Origin: Ehretia macrophylla
Lineage: Eukaryota > Streptophyta > Magnoliopsida > Boraginales > Ehretiaceae
NCBI GenBank assembly: GCA_037974665.1
Contig: CM075770.1
Coordinates: forward strand, 96,840,850-96,904,849
DNA length: 64,000 nt
Direction of reading: 5' to 3'
Part shown: piece by piece, positions 1 through 12,839 of the stretch
How positions within the stretch are numbered: the first letter of the stretch is position 1
Layout: each line of letters starts with the position of its first letter
Program-made: the position numbers and the translations under genes
Notes under the pieces: generated by a model
What the model was told of the DNA's origin: nothing
The model's database searches: none
What the model saw: the letters and a program-made list of their open reading frames with translations, nothing else

Positions 1-685
1 TTCTAGTTGGAGCATATCTCTTCTTCAAGTTCACCATGAAGAAAATTCATCTTCACATCTAATTGTTCTAGATGTAAATCAAACACAATACACATAGCCA
101 GGACTATCCTAATAGTTGTAAGTATAACCATTGGAGAAAATATCTTGTTGAAATCAATACCTTCTTTCTGAGCAAATCATTTTACCACAAGTCTTCCACG
201 ATATCGTTTCACTTGGTCATTGCTATCTCTCTTGATCTTGTAGACCCATTTGTTACCAATGGCTTTCCTTCCAAGTAGAAGTGGAACAAGCTCTCATGTC
301 TTGTTTCTATGAAGATCTTCAAATTCGTCCTGCATTGCTATCATCCATAGAGCAACATCGGGGCTATTTATAGCCTCGTGATAAGTAGACGATTTTTTAT
401 CCTCCGTTAAAAGACAATATGTAACATTGCTTTCCATAACATACTCTGAATGCCAAACCGGTCTCGTTATTTGACGCGATGAACGTCAGACCTCTTTACT
501 CTCAGCCTTATTTGATTCTTGTTCCTCATGCTCTGATGCATCTTCAAAAGAAGCATCTATTTGTTCTGACTTATCTTCTATATGTATTATAGCAGTCTCC
601 TTTAAAGTATTGTTGTTATCTTCACTTTGTAGTTTATCCTCTACAAATATCACATCTCTACTGACGAAACCTACTTTGTTGTCTT
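1..685 (-). mobile_element. Ty1/copia pol fragment (fossil)
   Basis: Read on the minus strand, this translates to the start of a copia reverse transcriptase. An acidic linker is followed by a block like WMIAMQDEFEDL, then KWVYKIK, then FAQKEGID and QLDVKMNFLHGELEEEI, which are RT blocks of plant copia elements. The fragment runs off the left window edge and ends abruptly near 685 against a gypsy LTR. Neither LTR of this element is visible. It is broken in several places. Seen: the conserved blocks and their order. Inferred: it inserted into, or was joined to, the truncated LTR on its right. Confidence 0.85.
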
Positions 686-1606
686 CTCATAATGTCATGA
701 CTGCGAATGTGAATGCGAAGCGTAATGTTGCAACCTTTAAAATAGATATGGTAACTTTCGTGTTACACTGGGCGGCATTGGGGTTGCTAGCGATGACACA
801 ACTATCGATATTCTATTCTCTATCCCGAATGAATGGAGTATTTCATAGGGTATGGGTCATAGGTTTTGGTGTACTTCTGGGGTACAACTATCGATGTTTA
901 GAGGAAGAGTTTGTGATGGTATATAGGGGACAACATCAACAAAGTGAACGTATCCTTAATGAATGTTTACTTACTTTGTATTACTTAAGCTATTTGTACT
1001 TGTTGCATATTATTGTTTCATGGCATGTTTTCGAAAGAGGTTTTCAAATTAAAATTGCTTTTCAAAACCTCCCTTACTCCCCTCTCACTGAGTTGGTGGA
1101 AACTCACCCTATTTGCTAACATTTCATGTAAGCCCGAAGTGGAGTTCATGCCTCAGGAAGTTGAGCCTGAGCCTTTTGCTAATGAGCCTTATCCGTGATG
1201 TGTTTGTTGGTGTTGTCTATGATGTCTAAGAGTTATGAACTTTATGTTGTAATGAAACGTTATTTGAGTATGTAATATATGTTGTTTACTTTAAAGCCTT
1301 AGAAGTTTGAGAGACTTTGTTGTAATGTTTCAAGTCCACTTAGCTATATGTATATTGCTAGTCTTGTGGTGGTCTATTTTGAACCATTGTACCTATTATG
1401 ACCGAGTTTAAAGTTGGGTTGCTAAGTGGATATGTAAACCTTATTACATGTGATATATTCAGGTCATGTCTTGTTTAGCTCCTTTTGTTGTCAATGAAAT
1501 GTTGAACATGTTTATATATCCAAAGTGTCATGTTTCAAACGTTATAATGCCCGTTTTTCGTCGCGTCTTGACTTGGTCCTAGGCAGGGTCGAGTTGCGAC
1601 GTGACA
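686..1606 (+). mobile_element. 3' part of a 5' LTR, Del/Tekay-type gypsy (fossil)
   Basis: The right border ends in TGACA, six bases before a tRNA-iMet primer site, so this is the end of a 5' LTR. It carries two blocks shared with the other long gypsy LTRs in this window: a GGGCGGCATTGGGGTTGCT block near 770-790 and a small hairpin at 1089-1106. The left part of the LTR is missing, cut by the copia fragment. It is only distantly like the LTR at 7089, although that one lies at the other end of the same remnant. Long open frames across it have no protein-like features. Confidence 0.75.
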
Positions 1607-1611
1607 GATAG

Positions 1612-1623
1612 TGGTATCAGAGC
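1612..1623 (+). other. Primer binding site (tRNA-iMet)
   Basis: TGGTATCAGAGC complements the 3' end of plant initiator methionine tRNA, the usual primer of copia and Del/Tekay elements. It lies six bases after the LTR end, which fixes that border and the plus orientation of this element. Confidence 0.9.
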
Positions 1624-1668
1624 ATGTTTAGCGTGAGCCGGGATATGACCCTCGGTCTGTGGGGTAAA

Positions 1669-4665
1669 TGTGACGCCTGAGCCCGAGTGCATACATATGT
1701 CATTCATTTGTATATATTTGTGTGTATTTATTTCTTAAAAAAGCTTATTTAAAAATAGTTATTATTCATAAGAATTTTCAATTGTTTTATTTTCTTGGTT
1801 TTGCATTTTCCCATATTACTTGACATCTAGGAGGCATGAGAAAATTAGAATTACGTGCATAGCATATCGGGAACTCGAGTTATAAAAAAGTAAGTATATC
1901 ACATGAATAGTGATTTTCAGCTTTTTAATTAAACAACCAATGATCCATTTGCTTATTACTTGAACCATTTTGCTAGTATTTAACCCATTTAAAACCCACC
2001 CATTGACCAAATCCTTTGACTACCCTTTAAAACACCAATCTTACCCAAATAGTGCATTCAAAAACAAAAAAAAAGGAGAAAAATAGGCCTTTTGGCCGTG
2101 AGCTCAAAGGAGGAAGAAAAAACCATTTTTCTTGCATTTTGATCTTCAAGCTTTGTTGGAAGTTAACTTTGAGCATTCATAGACCATCCACGACCATTCT
2201 TCTTCAAGCTTTGGTAAGGGTTTCATCCATATATGTTGATTTTTATACTTAAACCCTAAGTGGCATTTTTATAGATTTGTGAAATATGTTTAGTTTTAAG
2301 CTTACTCTTGCTTATATTATTGTTTATGGAGTATGTAGAGCATAATTATGTGATTATATTGCATTTTCATTGGTTAGAATTGGCTAAGGCTTGTTGGAGA
2401 AGATGATGAATAGTGTTTTTCTTCAAATTTAGGAAAATGTTTGCAATGTGTGTTTATATGCTTCTCGTAGATGCCATAAATGTCTAGGAGGGCAAATGTG
2501 GTGTTAAATTGGTTAGAACATAGCTTGGAATTGGAAGATTGTGATTTGAATCAAAGGGGCCTAAATCGTAAAGTGTTGGCAATGTGTAATTTGAGTTGTT
2601 CTAGGGTCCTAAGTGTGTGAAATAATGATCGGGGTGTATTTATGGTATTGAATTGTGGATTGTTTTAAGGTGCTGTAGTTCAAATGTGCTAAGGGGCCAA
2701 TCGGAGTTTATTAATAGTTGTATTCTAAATCGAGGTTTCTATGCATTTAGAGGGATTATAAAGTGTCATTAGAAGTGTAGAATAACTAGCTTGTGAATTA
2801 TGTAACTCGTATTTCAATTGAGCTCCAAATTGTGTTAAAATACAAAGGGGAAAACTGCTAAAGTTAAGTCTAATGTTAGTAATTGACCTTTATGTGATTG
2901 GTTAGGTGCTTAAAGATGCTTAGTTAGAGTATTTGTTCATTTGGTGAAGTTTCATGAATTGTGTGGATTTGGCTCCTTTGATCGAATATGTCTAATTCTT
3001 GTTTAAATTATTCTTGTATCTTGTTATACTGCTAAATTGTTTATATATAATGTGAACTTTATTGTATTGGCTCTGAATGACATCTATGGGAATTCTTATG
3101 ATAAGTATGTGTTTTACTACGTGCTGCTAGGGGTTAATTCATTGAACCAATTCAAGGTGTTTGAGGGTAGATTGGCGCTAGTTTTTACATCATTTGGCTA
3201 TCTAGAGATGAGAGATTCATTTTACTTGGCATTTTAATTGATTTATTGCTTTGTATTAAAATGGATATTGTGTGGTTAATGTGTGTTTGAGCTATTTTGT
3301 AGAGTTATATCATTTTAAAGTTATATTGTTTATAATTGCTTATGTGCGAGGACAACCTCTTTTGTTGTCCTCATTGTGTGCTTAACGATTTATATACTTA
3401 TCAAATTGTATGTTTGTAATTGTTTTTAAATATTATATTATAGTATCGAATCATATCATGGTTGCGCAACCATTTTAGGCATGGTAGCATCGGGGAAGCC
3501 GGGCAGCATCGGGCTTGCCGGTATACCTCAGCCACTACCCATTGGAGTGATTGGGGTTATGCCAGCTTATCGTTATCATTATTATATCGGGTTTCTGTTC
3601 GTGGTTCGTGAATCGTGGATCGTGGTTCGTGCTTAAGGACAACATGGTATCCTTATTGTGTAACTCTCGCTTGGGTCTTATATCCTTGGAGAGTTACTTG
3701 ATATCCTTTTTACTACATGTGTAGCTCTTGCTTGGGCCCTATGTCCTTGGAGAGCTATACTTGATTGTATTCCCTTATATGTCTTATTGACGCGTAATAT
3801 TGATTGATTCGTTTGCATTGATGTGTTGACTCTATGACTATATTGTTTTCTTGTTATTAATGTTATATGGTATTGCTATTGAGTTTATAACTCGCTACCC
3901 TGTCTTGAGTTTCCTAAAATATGTTACTTAACTTTATTGTTGAATTGAGTATTTCATATTATTAATTGATTTTATGATTCATCAACATTGCACGAAAACC
4001 TTGGCGAAAACTCCCCGGATTATTGTTCCCTCCCTCACTGAGCAACGTGGTTGCTCACTCCCTATTTCTAATCATTTCAGGTTCAGTGTCTTTAGAGTCT
4101 GAGGTAAAGAAAGCTCGGGATTCTCCTTGATCAGATTTTCTAGGTTTAGCTGTTTGTTTCTATGTATACTTGTGATAGTTATGTTTCTTTTGAGGTCTGC
4201 ATGTGTTTTATATGTTGGTTTATAAGAAATGTAATGTAAAGTTAAAGTTTCACATGATTTGATAGGTGTAGTTGGTTTGTAATAACTCTAATAATTTACT
4301 TTATTGTCTAGTTAGCTTGCACGCTTGTATGGATTTACGAAGGATGGTTGGAAGACTTAAAACCTAAGATAATAAAATAGATTAGATTAGAATGGTAAGA
4401 TAAGCAGAATTATGATATAGAATTTCAATAGTTAATGAAATGCATGCTTGTATGTTATATTATGTTAATAGAAAGGCTCAGATGGCCTTGTAGATTTGAG
4501 AAATTATGAAATGAATGTCGTATATTGTGGTTGTGGTCATTTCTTCTGCGTGCAGGAATATGGATAGATCTAGAAACAGGGGAGACTCTGGTCATTTTTT
4601 CTCATTTTTCGTGACCTTGGGTATTGGATCGGGGCTCCGGTCTCGTGAAGGATCAGGGTGTTACA
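1669..4665 (+). mobile_element. Solo LTR, long gypsy family, with target duplication (fossil)
   Basis: This 2,997 bp unit begins TGTGACGCC and ends GTGTTACA. It is flanked on both sides by the same five bases, GTAAA (1664-1668 and 4666-4670). There is no internal region, so it is a solo LTR left by LTR-LTR recombination. It sits between the primer site and gag of the surrounding Del-type element and is therefore younger than it. It carries the shared GCATCGGGCTTGCC block near 3510 and the hairpin at 4039-4057. Its 3' end resembles the minus-strand LTR that starts at 21370, so the two belong to related families. Confidence 0.93.
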
Positions 4666-4670
4666 GTAAA

Positions 4671-7075
4671 AGTTTTAATGTGAAATTGTTTTGAACGAAT
4701 ACATGCATGCGTTATGTGTTAAGTGGACAAAATGTGAACAACATGCTTTATGTGCTAAATGTGATTTACATGATCAATGTACTTTATGTGAAGCTTGTTT
4801 CTTATGTGATATTGATTGCTCATAAACCTCTCCAACTGGTTAGGGAAAAATGAGAAAATATATGATGCCCTCGAGTAAACTGATAAAAGGAAGATCACAT
4901 TTGTAATATTCTTGCTCGATGGTGATGTTGAGCAGTGGTGGAGAAGAGTTGAGTTAAGATGGGAGTTCCAGAACACTCTGTATTTATGGGTTAACTTCAT
5001 GAAGGAGTTCAGAAACAACTAAATCCCGAAGATTGCTCGGGAGAGAAGAGAAGAAGAGTTAATGTCCTTTAAACAGGGCAACTTGACGGTCACAAAGTAT
5101 GAGGCCACATTCAACAAATTGTCTCATTATGCACCCGAGTTGGTGCAATCTACCAGTCGGAGAGTACAAAGATTTCTTAGGGATTTGAGACCCAAGATTC
5201 AGGATAGTCTGGCTTGATTTCAGTTCACCACATACAGTGGGGCTCTTAATGTCGTTGCTAGGGTTGAAAATAAGAAATATGAAGTTCGGGCCGAGTCCAG
5301 TCAATAGAACAAGAGGCCGTTTCAGGTACAAAGTCAACAGAGATCATATCAGCCTCAGACATAGTAGAGGCTGACTCAGATCCAAGGCCAGTACAGGTAG
5401 GTTGTTATGAGAACTCAACAGACTGGTTTAGTTGCTTCATCAGCACAGGGTTCCTCAGGGGGTAGTGTTGCTACACCGACTCCAGTGTGTGCTTTTTGTA
5501 ACAAGAGGGGCAATATTGAGGCCAATTGTTGGAAGAATTCTAGCAAATACATAGGATGTGGTAGTGATCAACATAAGGTAAGGGATTGCCCGAAATTCAA
5601 GACCGGACAAACGCAAGCAGCAAGTAAAGGTAATTAGGGTAGGCCTATAAGCAATGCACCTCCATAGCAGCTAGTACAGGCTTAAGTGTATGCTAGTGAT
5701 TAGGAGGCGTTGCCTAAGGTGGCGGCAGTAGTTGAAGGTAATTTTTTAATTCTCAATTAGTTGATTAAAGTATTAATTGACCCCGATGCCACCCATTCAA
5801 TTATTACACCCCTTTGTGAAAGTTGCCTTATAAGATTGAAATTAGCACACCTATAGGCATTAAATTTGTAACTGAATTGATATGTAAAACATGTAAGATT
5901 TAAATTAAGGGTTAAGAATTTCCTGCTGATCTTATTTTACTTCCTATCGAAGACTATGAGATTATTTTGGGTATGAATTGGCTTGCTAAGTATAATGCAC
6001 AGTTGGATTGTAGAACAAAAGTTATGAGGTTCTAGTTACCAAGTCAGGCATTGGTTGAAGTGGCAGGGAATCGAGATTCTTCGAGGAGTTTTATTATTTC
6101 CTCAACTAAAGCTATTAAGCTTGTAAGAAAAGGGTGTAAAAGTTATCTTGTTTATCTGATTAACAAGCCATCTGATAAGCTAAAGTTTGAAGAAGTTCCA
6201 ATTGTTCAAGAGTACCCAAATGTATTTCCCAAGGAGCTACCATGATTGCCACCGGAGAGGGAGATAGAATTTGTGATTAATGTGCTGCCAGGTATACAAC
6301 CTATCTCAAATTTTTTATATCGAATGGCTCCCACAGAGAATCAAGAATTGAAAACATAGTTGCAGGGGTTATTGGAGAAATGTTTTACTCAACCAAGTTT
6401 ATTGCCGTGGGGAACACTTGTATTGTTTTTGAAAAAGAAAGACGACACTTTGCAGTTGTGTATCGACTATTAGGATGAGGTTCAGGAGATGAAGGTCATT
6501 GATTCAACCTTGTTGCCAGAGCTTGTGAATACCATTGAGAATGTCCATCTTATTCGTTAGAGGATGCTTACAACTCAGAGTAGACAGAATAGTTATGCTG
6601 ATAAGAGAAGACGAGATTTGGAATTTGAGGTTGGTGATTTCTTGAAGATCTCTCCTTGTAAGGGTATTGTTCGGTATGGTGAAGGTGGGAAAGTGAGTCC
6701 GAGGTACGTAGGGCCATTTGAGATCGTTGGCAGAGTTGGCAAGTTGGCTTATCTGTTGGTTTTACCGTCAAGTTTGTCATAGGTTCATGATGTATTTCAT
6801 GTATCTATGTTGCAGAAGTATCATACCAATCCTTCTCATGTTCTAGAGGCAGAGCTGTTGCAGCTTAGTAGAAATTTGACTTATGAGGAGCAGCTTATTT
6901 GTATTTTGGATCAGTCAGTTTGGGAACTGCATTCGAAAGTGATTCCGATGGTTAAGGTCTTGTGGTTTCATCATGGGATTGAGGAGGCTACTTGGGAAAG
7001 ACGGGATCAGATTGAGCAGTAGTATCTAAAGTTGTTCAGCTGAGAATGTAAGAATTTCAGAGTCGAAATTATTTT
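4671..7075 (+). mobile_element. Del/Tekay-type gypsy internal region, gag and partial pol (fossil)
   Basis: Recognisable pieces appear in order. A gag capsid-like domain (about 4830-5330) includes a FLLDGDVEQWWRR-like block. Zinc-knuckle sequence follows at about 5480-5610. Protease-like sequence (about 5750-5990) has a degenerate ATHS block. The start of reverse transcriptase (about 6190-6480) contains YPNVFPKELP. The integrase C-terminus (about 6560-6780) contains VGPFEIVGRVG and is followed by a chromodomain (about 6890-7035) with VKVLWFHHGIEEATWE. Most of RT, RNase H and the integrase core are absent, so there is a large internal deletion as well as many small breaks. The chromodomain and iMet primer site point to the Del/Tekay chromovirus lineage. 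It cannot move by itself. Confidence 0.88.
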
Positions 7076-7088
7076 AAGGGGGGAAGGA
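7076..7088 (+). other. Polypurine tract
   Basis: AAGGGGGGAAGGA lies directly before the TGTGAGACC start of the next LTR, the expected site for plus-strand priming in a plus-oriented element. It sets the 3' LTR start at 7089. Confidence 0.85.
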
Positions 7089-9176
7089 TGTGAGACCGAA
7101 GCATGCATTTTATGTGCATTTATTTATTTTAAACATTATTTGGTAGTATTATGTGCTAATTATATGTACATCTATTTTAATATACCATATTTGCATTTAA
7201 ATTACATTTATACATGTAAATATAGTCTTATTTTATTAAGTCTACCATATTGGACTTGTTTTACCCTTGGAAATATAATATATACATATAAACATACAAA
7301 TAAGATAGAAAAATGCATAGTATACCAACTTTGACCATGTTTGACTTAGTTTATTTATCTTATTTGACTTTGTTTGACTACCATACATTATATTTTACAC
7401 CTATACATTATATTAGCATAACAAAGCAAAGGAATAAGCTGGAAACACGAGGTGTCGGCCAAAGAAAGAAAAAATAGAGAAAAATAGAAAAACAAGGTTT
7501 TGATCCTTTTGAAGAAGAATTCTTGCAATTTTAAGTCAAATCAAAGTGGAAATTGCTCACAGTTTGTTCTCCATAGTTGGTTCTTGCTATATCTTGCATT
7601 TCCAACAATTTTTAGGTGAGAGTTTCAAGTTCTTGCATGTGTATGCTTACTTTAATTTATGAAAATTGTATATAAATGTGTTATAAATGCTTGTAGAAAT
7701 GTATATATGTTGTAGTAGTGATTTAAGAGGTTAATATATGCATTAGAACTTGTTGGAGGAAAAAATATGCGTTATATGCAAACTTTGTTAATTGGAAGTT
7801 GAGAATTTGATATGGCTTTGGTGTTTATGATTATATATATGTGATTGGGATATGATCTCATGGCTTTGGTATGAATTTGGTGAATTTAGAGGTTTATTTT
7901 GATGAATTTCTTAAAATTCTAAGCAAGGTGCAATTGTAGAGATTGGCTTGTTTAACTTGGTTCATGCTTGGTTTTGCTATTGTAATGAGTTCATAATGCA
8001 TTGTAGTTGGTTACTATATTGGTTGTGTTGAGGTTATGTGTTGTAGAGATTCATAGGATGGTTAAATGATGTCAAAAAGTTGGAGTTGATTTGTAGAGAT
8101 CATGTTCTTTCAAGGTTTAATTGGTGTTAATGTGTAGAGATCATGTTCTTATGAAGCTTAAATGGTGCTAATGTGTTGTAGAGATCATGTTCTTTTGATG
8201 GTAAAATGTTGGTATTAATGTGTTGGATATATGTTTTATTGAAGCTTAATTGTTGAGTAATGAATGAGTTGTTGGGTAATGAATATGTTGTTGAGTAATG
8301 AATGCGTTATTGAGTAATGAATAAGTTGTTGAGTAATGAATGAGTTATGAGATAGTATCGTGTTACAACCTTAGTCCGTCATGGTAGTATCGTGTCGTGC
8401 TGGGCGGCATAGGGCTTGCCGGTAATTTCATGACTACCATGTACTAGTCCTTTCTCTCGTGTGGTCGGTTATGGCAATGGTGAGATTGGTCATAGATTCA
8501 TGTACATCATGAGTGCACAAGCAGGAAAGAGAAGTATTGAGTTTGTGGTGAAGTTATAAGGGTCGGCTTCAACAAATGTTTTAAAGTGGTAACCTTTTAA
8601 TGTGATGTTTAGCATGAATGTTTCAAGGTTGTTAAGCGAATGTGAGTACGTGGTTACTAATGTGATATGTTGTTTCTAATGTGCTCAAACAATTTTCAGG
8701 TTAAAGCTTTCAAACTTCCTTTTATCCCTCCCTTACTGAGTCTGTTTAGCTCACTCCTCTTTAATGTATATTACAGGTATTCATGATGTTGTAGTAGTTG
8801 ATGTACCTAACTTTGAAACTATGTTTTACTTGCTTTAGTAGTTGTTAATGTACAGTGTAGTATTTGGCTAATTTGAAGTAATGTGAAGCCTAGCTTGTTT
8901 TGATGTATCTATATGGTTGGTTATGTTAGGTTATGATCACAACTAGTTAGGATTATATTTTGTCGTATGTTTATGTACAAGTATGCTTTAACTATGTAGA
9001 GGGTGTTGTCTACTTTTGTCAAGCGAATGAATGAATGTTTAGTGTATTCCACAAGAGATGTGTTGAAATGTTATATATGAATGACGCGAACCTTTGAGAA
9101 TGTATGTTGTGTATTCTTTGTTTGTTGGTTGTTCATATTATAGGCGTTATAATGTTTGTGTGTGATCGCTACAAGG
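7089..9176 (+). mobile_element. 3' LTR of Del/Tekay-type gypsy, interrupted (fossil)
   Basis: Starts TGTGAGACC right after the polypurine tract. It contains the shared GGGCGGCATAGGGCTTGCC block near 8400 and the hairpin at 8737-8753. At 9177 it is broken by an Athila/Tat-like LTR on the other strand. A 55 base piece at 18037-18091 that ends GGGCGTGACA looks like its missing tail, which would give a total near 2.1 kb, close to the 2.2 kb solo LTR at 12840. Confidence 0.82.
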
Positions 9177-10880
9177 TGTGCGTATAAAATGTGTGCAAAA
9201 GTAACCAAGTTAAAACCCGCAAGTGCATTGATAAACGTAGTATAGTGTGCTTTGAGTGTGGGTCCGTATTTCCACAGGGAGGTCCCTTAGTTAGTTCAGT
9301 GAAGAAGTGTGTGTGAAAGTGTCAAAGTGAGTGTTAGAAAGTAAATGATAGTTTGGATGGTTGATAAAATAAAAGAAAAAGAAACTAAATCTAGAGTTAA
9401 AGTTGGGAGTGTAAATATGGGAAGGTATTTTTAAATCTTGGATTAATACTAAGGCTAATGATCTAGGCTCGGAAATAGGATTCTTTAGTTCTATGTTGGG
9501 ATTAGGCTACAAGCTCTTAATTCTATTAATTCCCTAAGTCAAGTTAATTACTGGTTGAACCTTGATTATAGGTATCGTTCTATTTACGAGTCCGTTATAT
9601 AGCCGTAGTATAGATCTGTCTTTGTAATCACAAGTAACCAGGATAACAACTTAAAATAGCAATTAATAAAGCCAAAAATAGAAATTATGGTACAACCTAT
9701 AATTTCATGGAAAGTACGGTACAACCAGTACTTTCACTATTATAGCATGGATATATGATATGAAGGCATACCTATCACAACATCAACTACAAGTATAATG
9801 AACTGACAAGTAAACAGAAATTAAATCAAATCATATATAACATCAAATTAAATCAGTCCAGATCTACGACTGGTAAATCAAAAGACCATTAATATAATCA
9901 TAAACACGAATTAAGCAAGCATTATACCGGCGTTCAAATATAAGAGAAATTAAAGAGATGTTCCCCGATAAATGAAAGTTGAGGTTTGAGGTCGGATTCT
10001 CGAGCACAGCTATGAGATTTCTTTCCTTTTCCCTTGCTCTGGAAATTCGGGCTTCACCTCCGCCATATTTTTCCCAACTACTAACTATCTACAAAAACAT
10101 AATTTAAACTACCTAATTTATAAACTGAAAAACAATTAAAAACCAATTTTATAATAAAAATAATATATTTTTCCGTTAGGGGTTGGGGGGTATTTATAGG
10201 AAATTTTTCAAGGGGGCACTCAATAGGCGCACTCGAGCGCGCTTCTACTCCATCACTGGATTTGTGCCATGTGGCATTTCGTGAAGGTGGTGGAAGATTC
10301 TATGTAGGGCACTCAAGCGCCCAGGGAGGCACTCTCGAGAGCGCCTCTGCTCGTCTAATCAGAATGCGCCACGTTGGCACTTTGCTGGTCCAATCAGGGA
10401 TGTTTGGCGGTCCACGTGGACCAATCAAGAGTCATGGAAACTTCCGGCAAGGGCGCACGAGTGCCCAAGAAGGCGTGCTCGAGCGCTCAAGAAGGTGCGC
10501 TCGAGCACCCAAGAAGGCGCGCTCGAGCACCAGTGTTTTTTTTTGGGCGCTCGAGCGCCAGTTTGCAGCTAATTTTGACTTTGACCGGATGTTTGACCAA
10601 GGCTTTTCCAAGTTGTTTTCATCGTTCTGAGTCCATTTTCGTGCTTGGTCTGGCCAAATTGTTTCTCTACCGGCTCTATTTATCCACCGATTTCTCGATT
10701 CTTTGCCGTCACACAACTCTTTGATTTGCATTTTGTCGTTTTGAGTTCGGTTTCTTCACTTTTCAAGATCAACTACATTGCAACAAAAGTGCATTAAGTG
10801 TTGCATTTATTCCACAAGTTAAGATGCAAATGTAGTATAAAAACAGTGGTTTGAGTGCTGCAAATATAGTCATATCAACA
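9177..10880 (-). mobile_element. 3' LTR of Athila/Tat-like gypsy (fossil)
   Basis: This block is repeated at 16397-18036. In minus sense it starts TGTTGATATGAC and ends TTTTATACGCACA. It is preceded by a CTTGCTTGAGGACAAGC motif and a purine stretch, the usual sequence before the 3' LTR of Athila/Tat elements. It also carries the block read on the plus strand as TTTCCACAGGGAGG, typical of this LTR group. It was probably inserted into the Del-type LTR on its left. No clean five base target duplication is visible; GTGTG occurs at both outer edges but does not fit the LTR ends well. Confidence 0.8.
10215..10560 (-). repeat. GC-rich CTCGAG-centred minisatellite in LTR
   Basis: Within the AT-rich LTR, short palindromes built on GCGCTCGAGCGC recur, with a near-tandem 22-24 base unit of the form CAAGAAGGCGCGCTCGAGCA around 10460-10535. 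The partner LTR (17440-17720) has fewer copies, which accounts for part of the length difference between the two LTRs. Open frames here on both strands are by-products of the GC-rich repeat. Confidence 0.75.
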
Positions 10881-12839
10881 TCCTCAAACCTAAACTTTGC
10901 TTGTCCTCAAGCAAGACTGTTTCAAAACACATTGATTTTTAAAAGTGAAACCTCAAGAATTTTGCAAGTTCAATTGAAAACAGATTAATGTTTTCCATTC
11001 CTAACCTTTGACAAAATTTTCAAAATTGAATTTTGAGAATTGTAATCCACTATTCTTTACAAGTTCACAAGTAAATCACAAGAATAACAAAAGAACCTTT
11101 AACTAGTTTTCAAAAATAGTTACTCTTATGGAAATGATCTATCAATTATTTTGAAGTATGTATTCAGAAGGAAACTACGCAAATTATGTTCAAACACATT
11201 CTCATCTTTCAGGATATATAAAAAGAATAGACTTTGATACTCTTACCCATTTGTAATCAAACTTTTGATCATGCCTTAACCATTTTTATTTGTCATAAAA
11301 TAAAAGTACAATTCAAAACTATCTCTTTTTTTGGACTTAGTTTCTTTTTGCTTTATAAATATCTCATGTAACAGGCTTTAAGGCCAACAATACCTAGCCA
11401 ATTGGCCGAGGTTGCCAGGTTTTAAAGGGATTCCTAAGTGCCTTAATCATCCGAGATATCCAGGCTCGAAACCTTACACTATACCACATATCCCAAATTA
11501 CAATGTTTAGGATAGTGGTGCTTCAGAGATTTACAACATATTTACACCAAAACTCTTAAAAAGTAAAGGTATGTACATAACATTTACATACAGACATGAT
11601 AGAGTAACATAACAATATGTACAAACATGGCAGTAGGGTTTAGGTTTCAATTACAAGAAGTTCTCATAACAAAGGGTAATCCTATCTCTATCTTTTTCAA
11701 TTCACACACCCATCAATTGAAGAAAAGAACAGCTAAGTTAACTTATGAATACAGTAACCCAAAGTTTTTCTTTAGACATTTCTTAGAGTTTTTCACATTT
11801 ACTTGGCTAAAAACACAGGTTCTCAAATTTTCTACTCATCTTTCCTATAAACAAGTAAGGTGGAAAATTACTCTTCCTCATGAAAATAGTGTGTTTCTTA
11901 CATATTTTTGAAAAATTGATCATGGAATAAATAAATTGATCATGGAATTCAATATGTACCCTTACACCGAAAGTTTGCTTGTCCTCAAGCAAATGGCAAT
12001 GGAAAACAAATAAGAGTACAATATGTAAGTAACACAAAGACAAATGCTACATCCCTAAACCTATAGTTTGCTTACTCTTTAGTACATGTTGATCAGGTAT
12101 AAAAGGGAAATATACTAGTAAGGAAAGAGATCACCTGATTTTGTAGCAAATTCATTCATTATTGATACAAAAGAATGTGTCTATTATCTTTGTCAAAAGA
12201 TGGATCATTCTGCAAACGTTGAAAAGATCAATAGACAAAACAGTTGAAGATTATCATCAGTTTCAACAATTAAGAACATGCTGCTATAAGTACGCAGTTG
12301 GATTTCAACAAAACACCTATAAATACATAAACAAAATAAATACAGAGGACTAAGAAAATCATAAAAAACACACAGACAAAGGAAAATAAACACACATAAA
12401 ACATTAAAAATCTAGGTTGCTTCCTAGTAGCGCTGAGTTTTACGCCCTCAGCCAGGTGCCATTGTTAGAGCCAACAATGTTCAAAATTCTTCGGCACATA
12501 TTGCCTGATAATCATTTCAGCACAAATTTTGAATGGAAAAAGATCATGCAACAGATGATGATTCATTTTTTTCTACAAAACATGACTTTTCCAAATTACC
12601 TTGAAAAGGTAACAATTCCCATCCTGATGTGATATGTGTGGGAATGTTCTCAACTATGTCAATAGGGGCCATAGTGTGTTATGAAACAGTATGTCCCAAT
12701 TTGTGTTTCACAACAAGGGAAGACTCATTCAATGAAGAAGTAAGATGAATTTTAACAGGAAAGAGAATGGGTGTCGAAACTTCTTTATCAGTGTTAAAGC
12801 CTGTTGAAAAGGACATAGAAGCATTTGACTTATTCTCTT
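10881..12839 (-). mobile_element. Athila/Tat-like internal region, 3' untranslated part (fossil)
   Basis: In minus sense this is the stretch before the 3' LTR. It holds the GCTTGAGGACAAGC motif twice (near 10900 and 11970). Near 12415-12470 is a block like the AGCGCTTCTTGGGAGGCAACC block known after pol in Athila/Tat elements. About 12680-12839 is gag-like sequence. No reverse transcriptase or integrase is recognisable, so pol is missing. Between 10990 and 12400 I see only AT-rich sequence without clear coding. Confidence 0.65.

Noticed and set aside
610-1119. 169-codon plus-strand open frame
   Set aside because: It crosses the copia/LTR junction and contains LTR blocks; the product has no recognisable domain.
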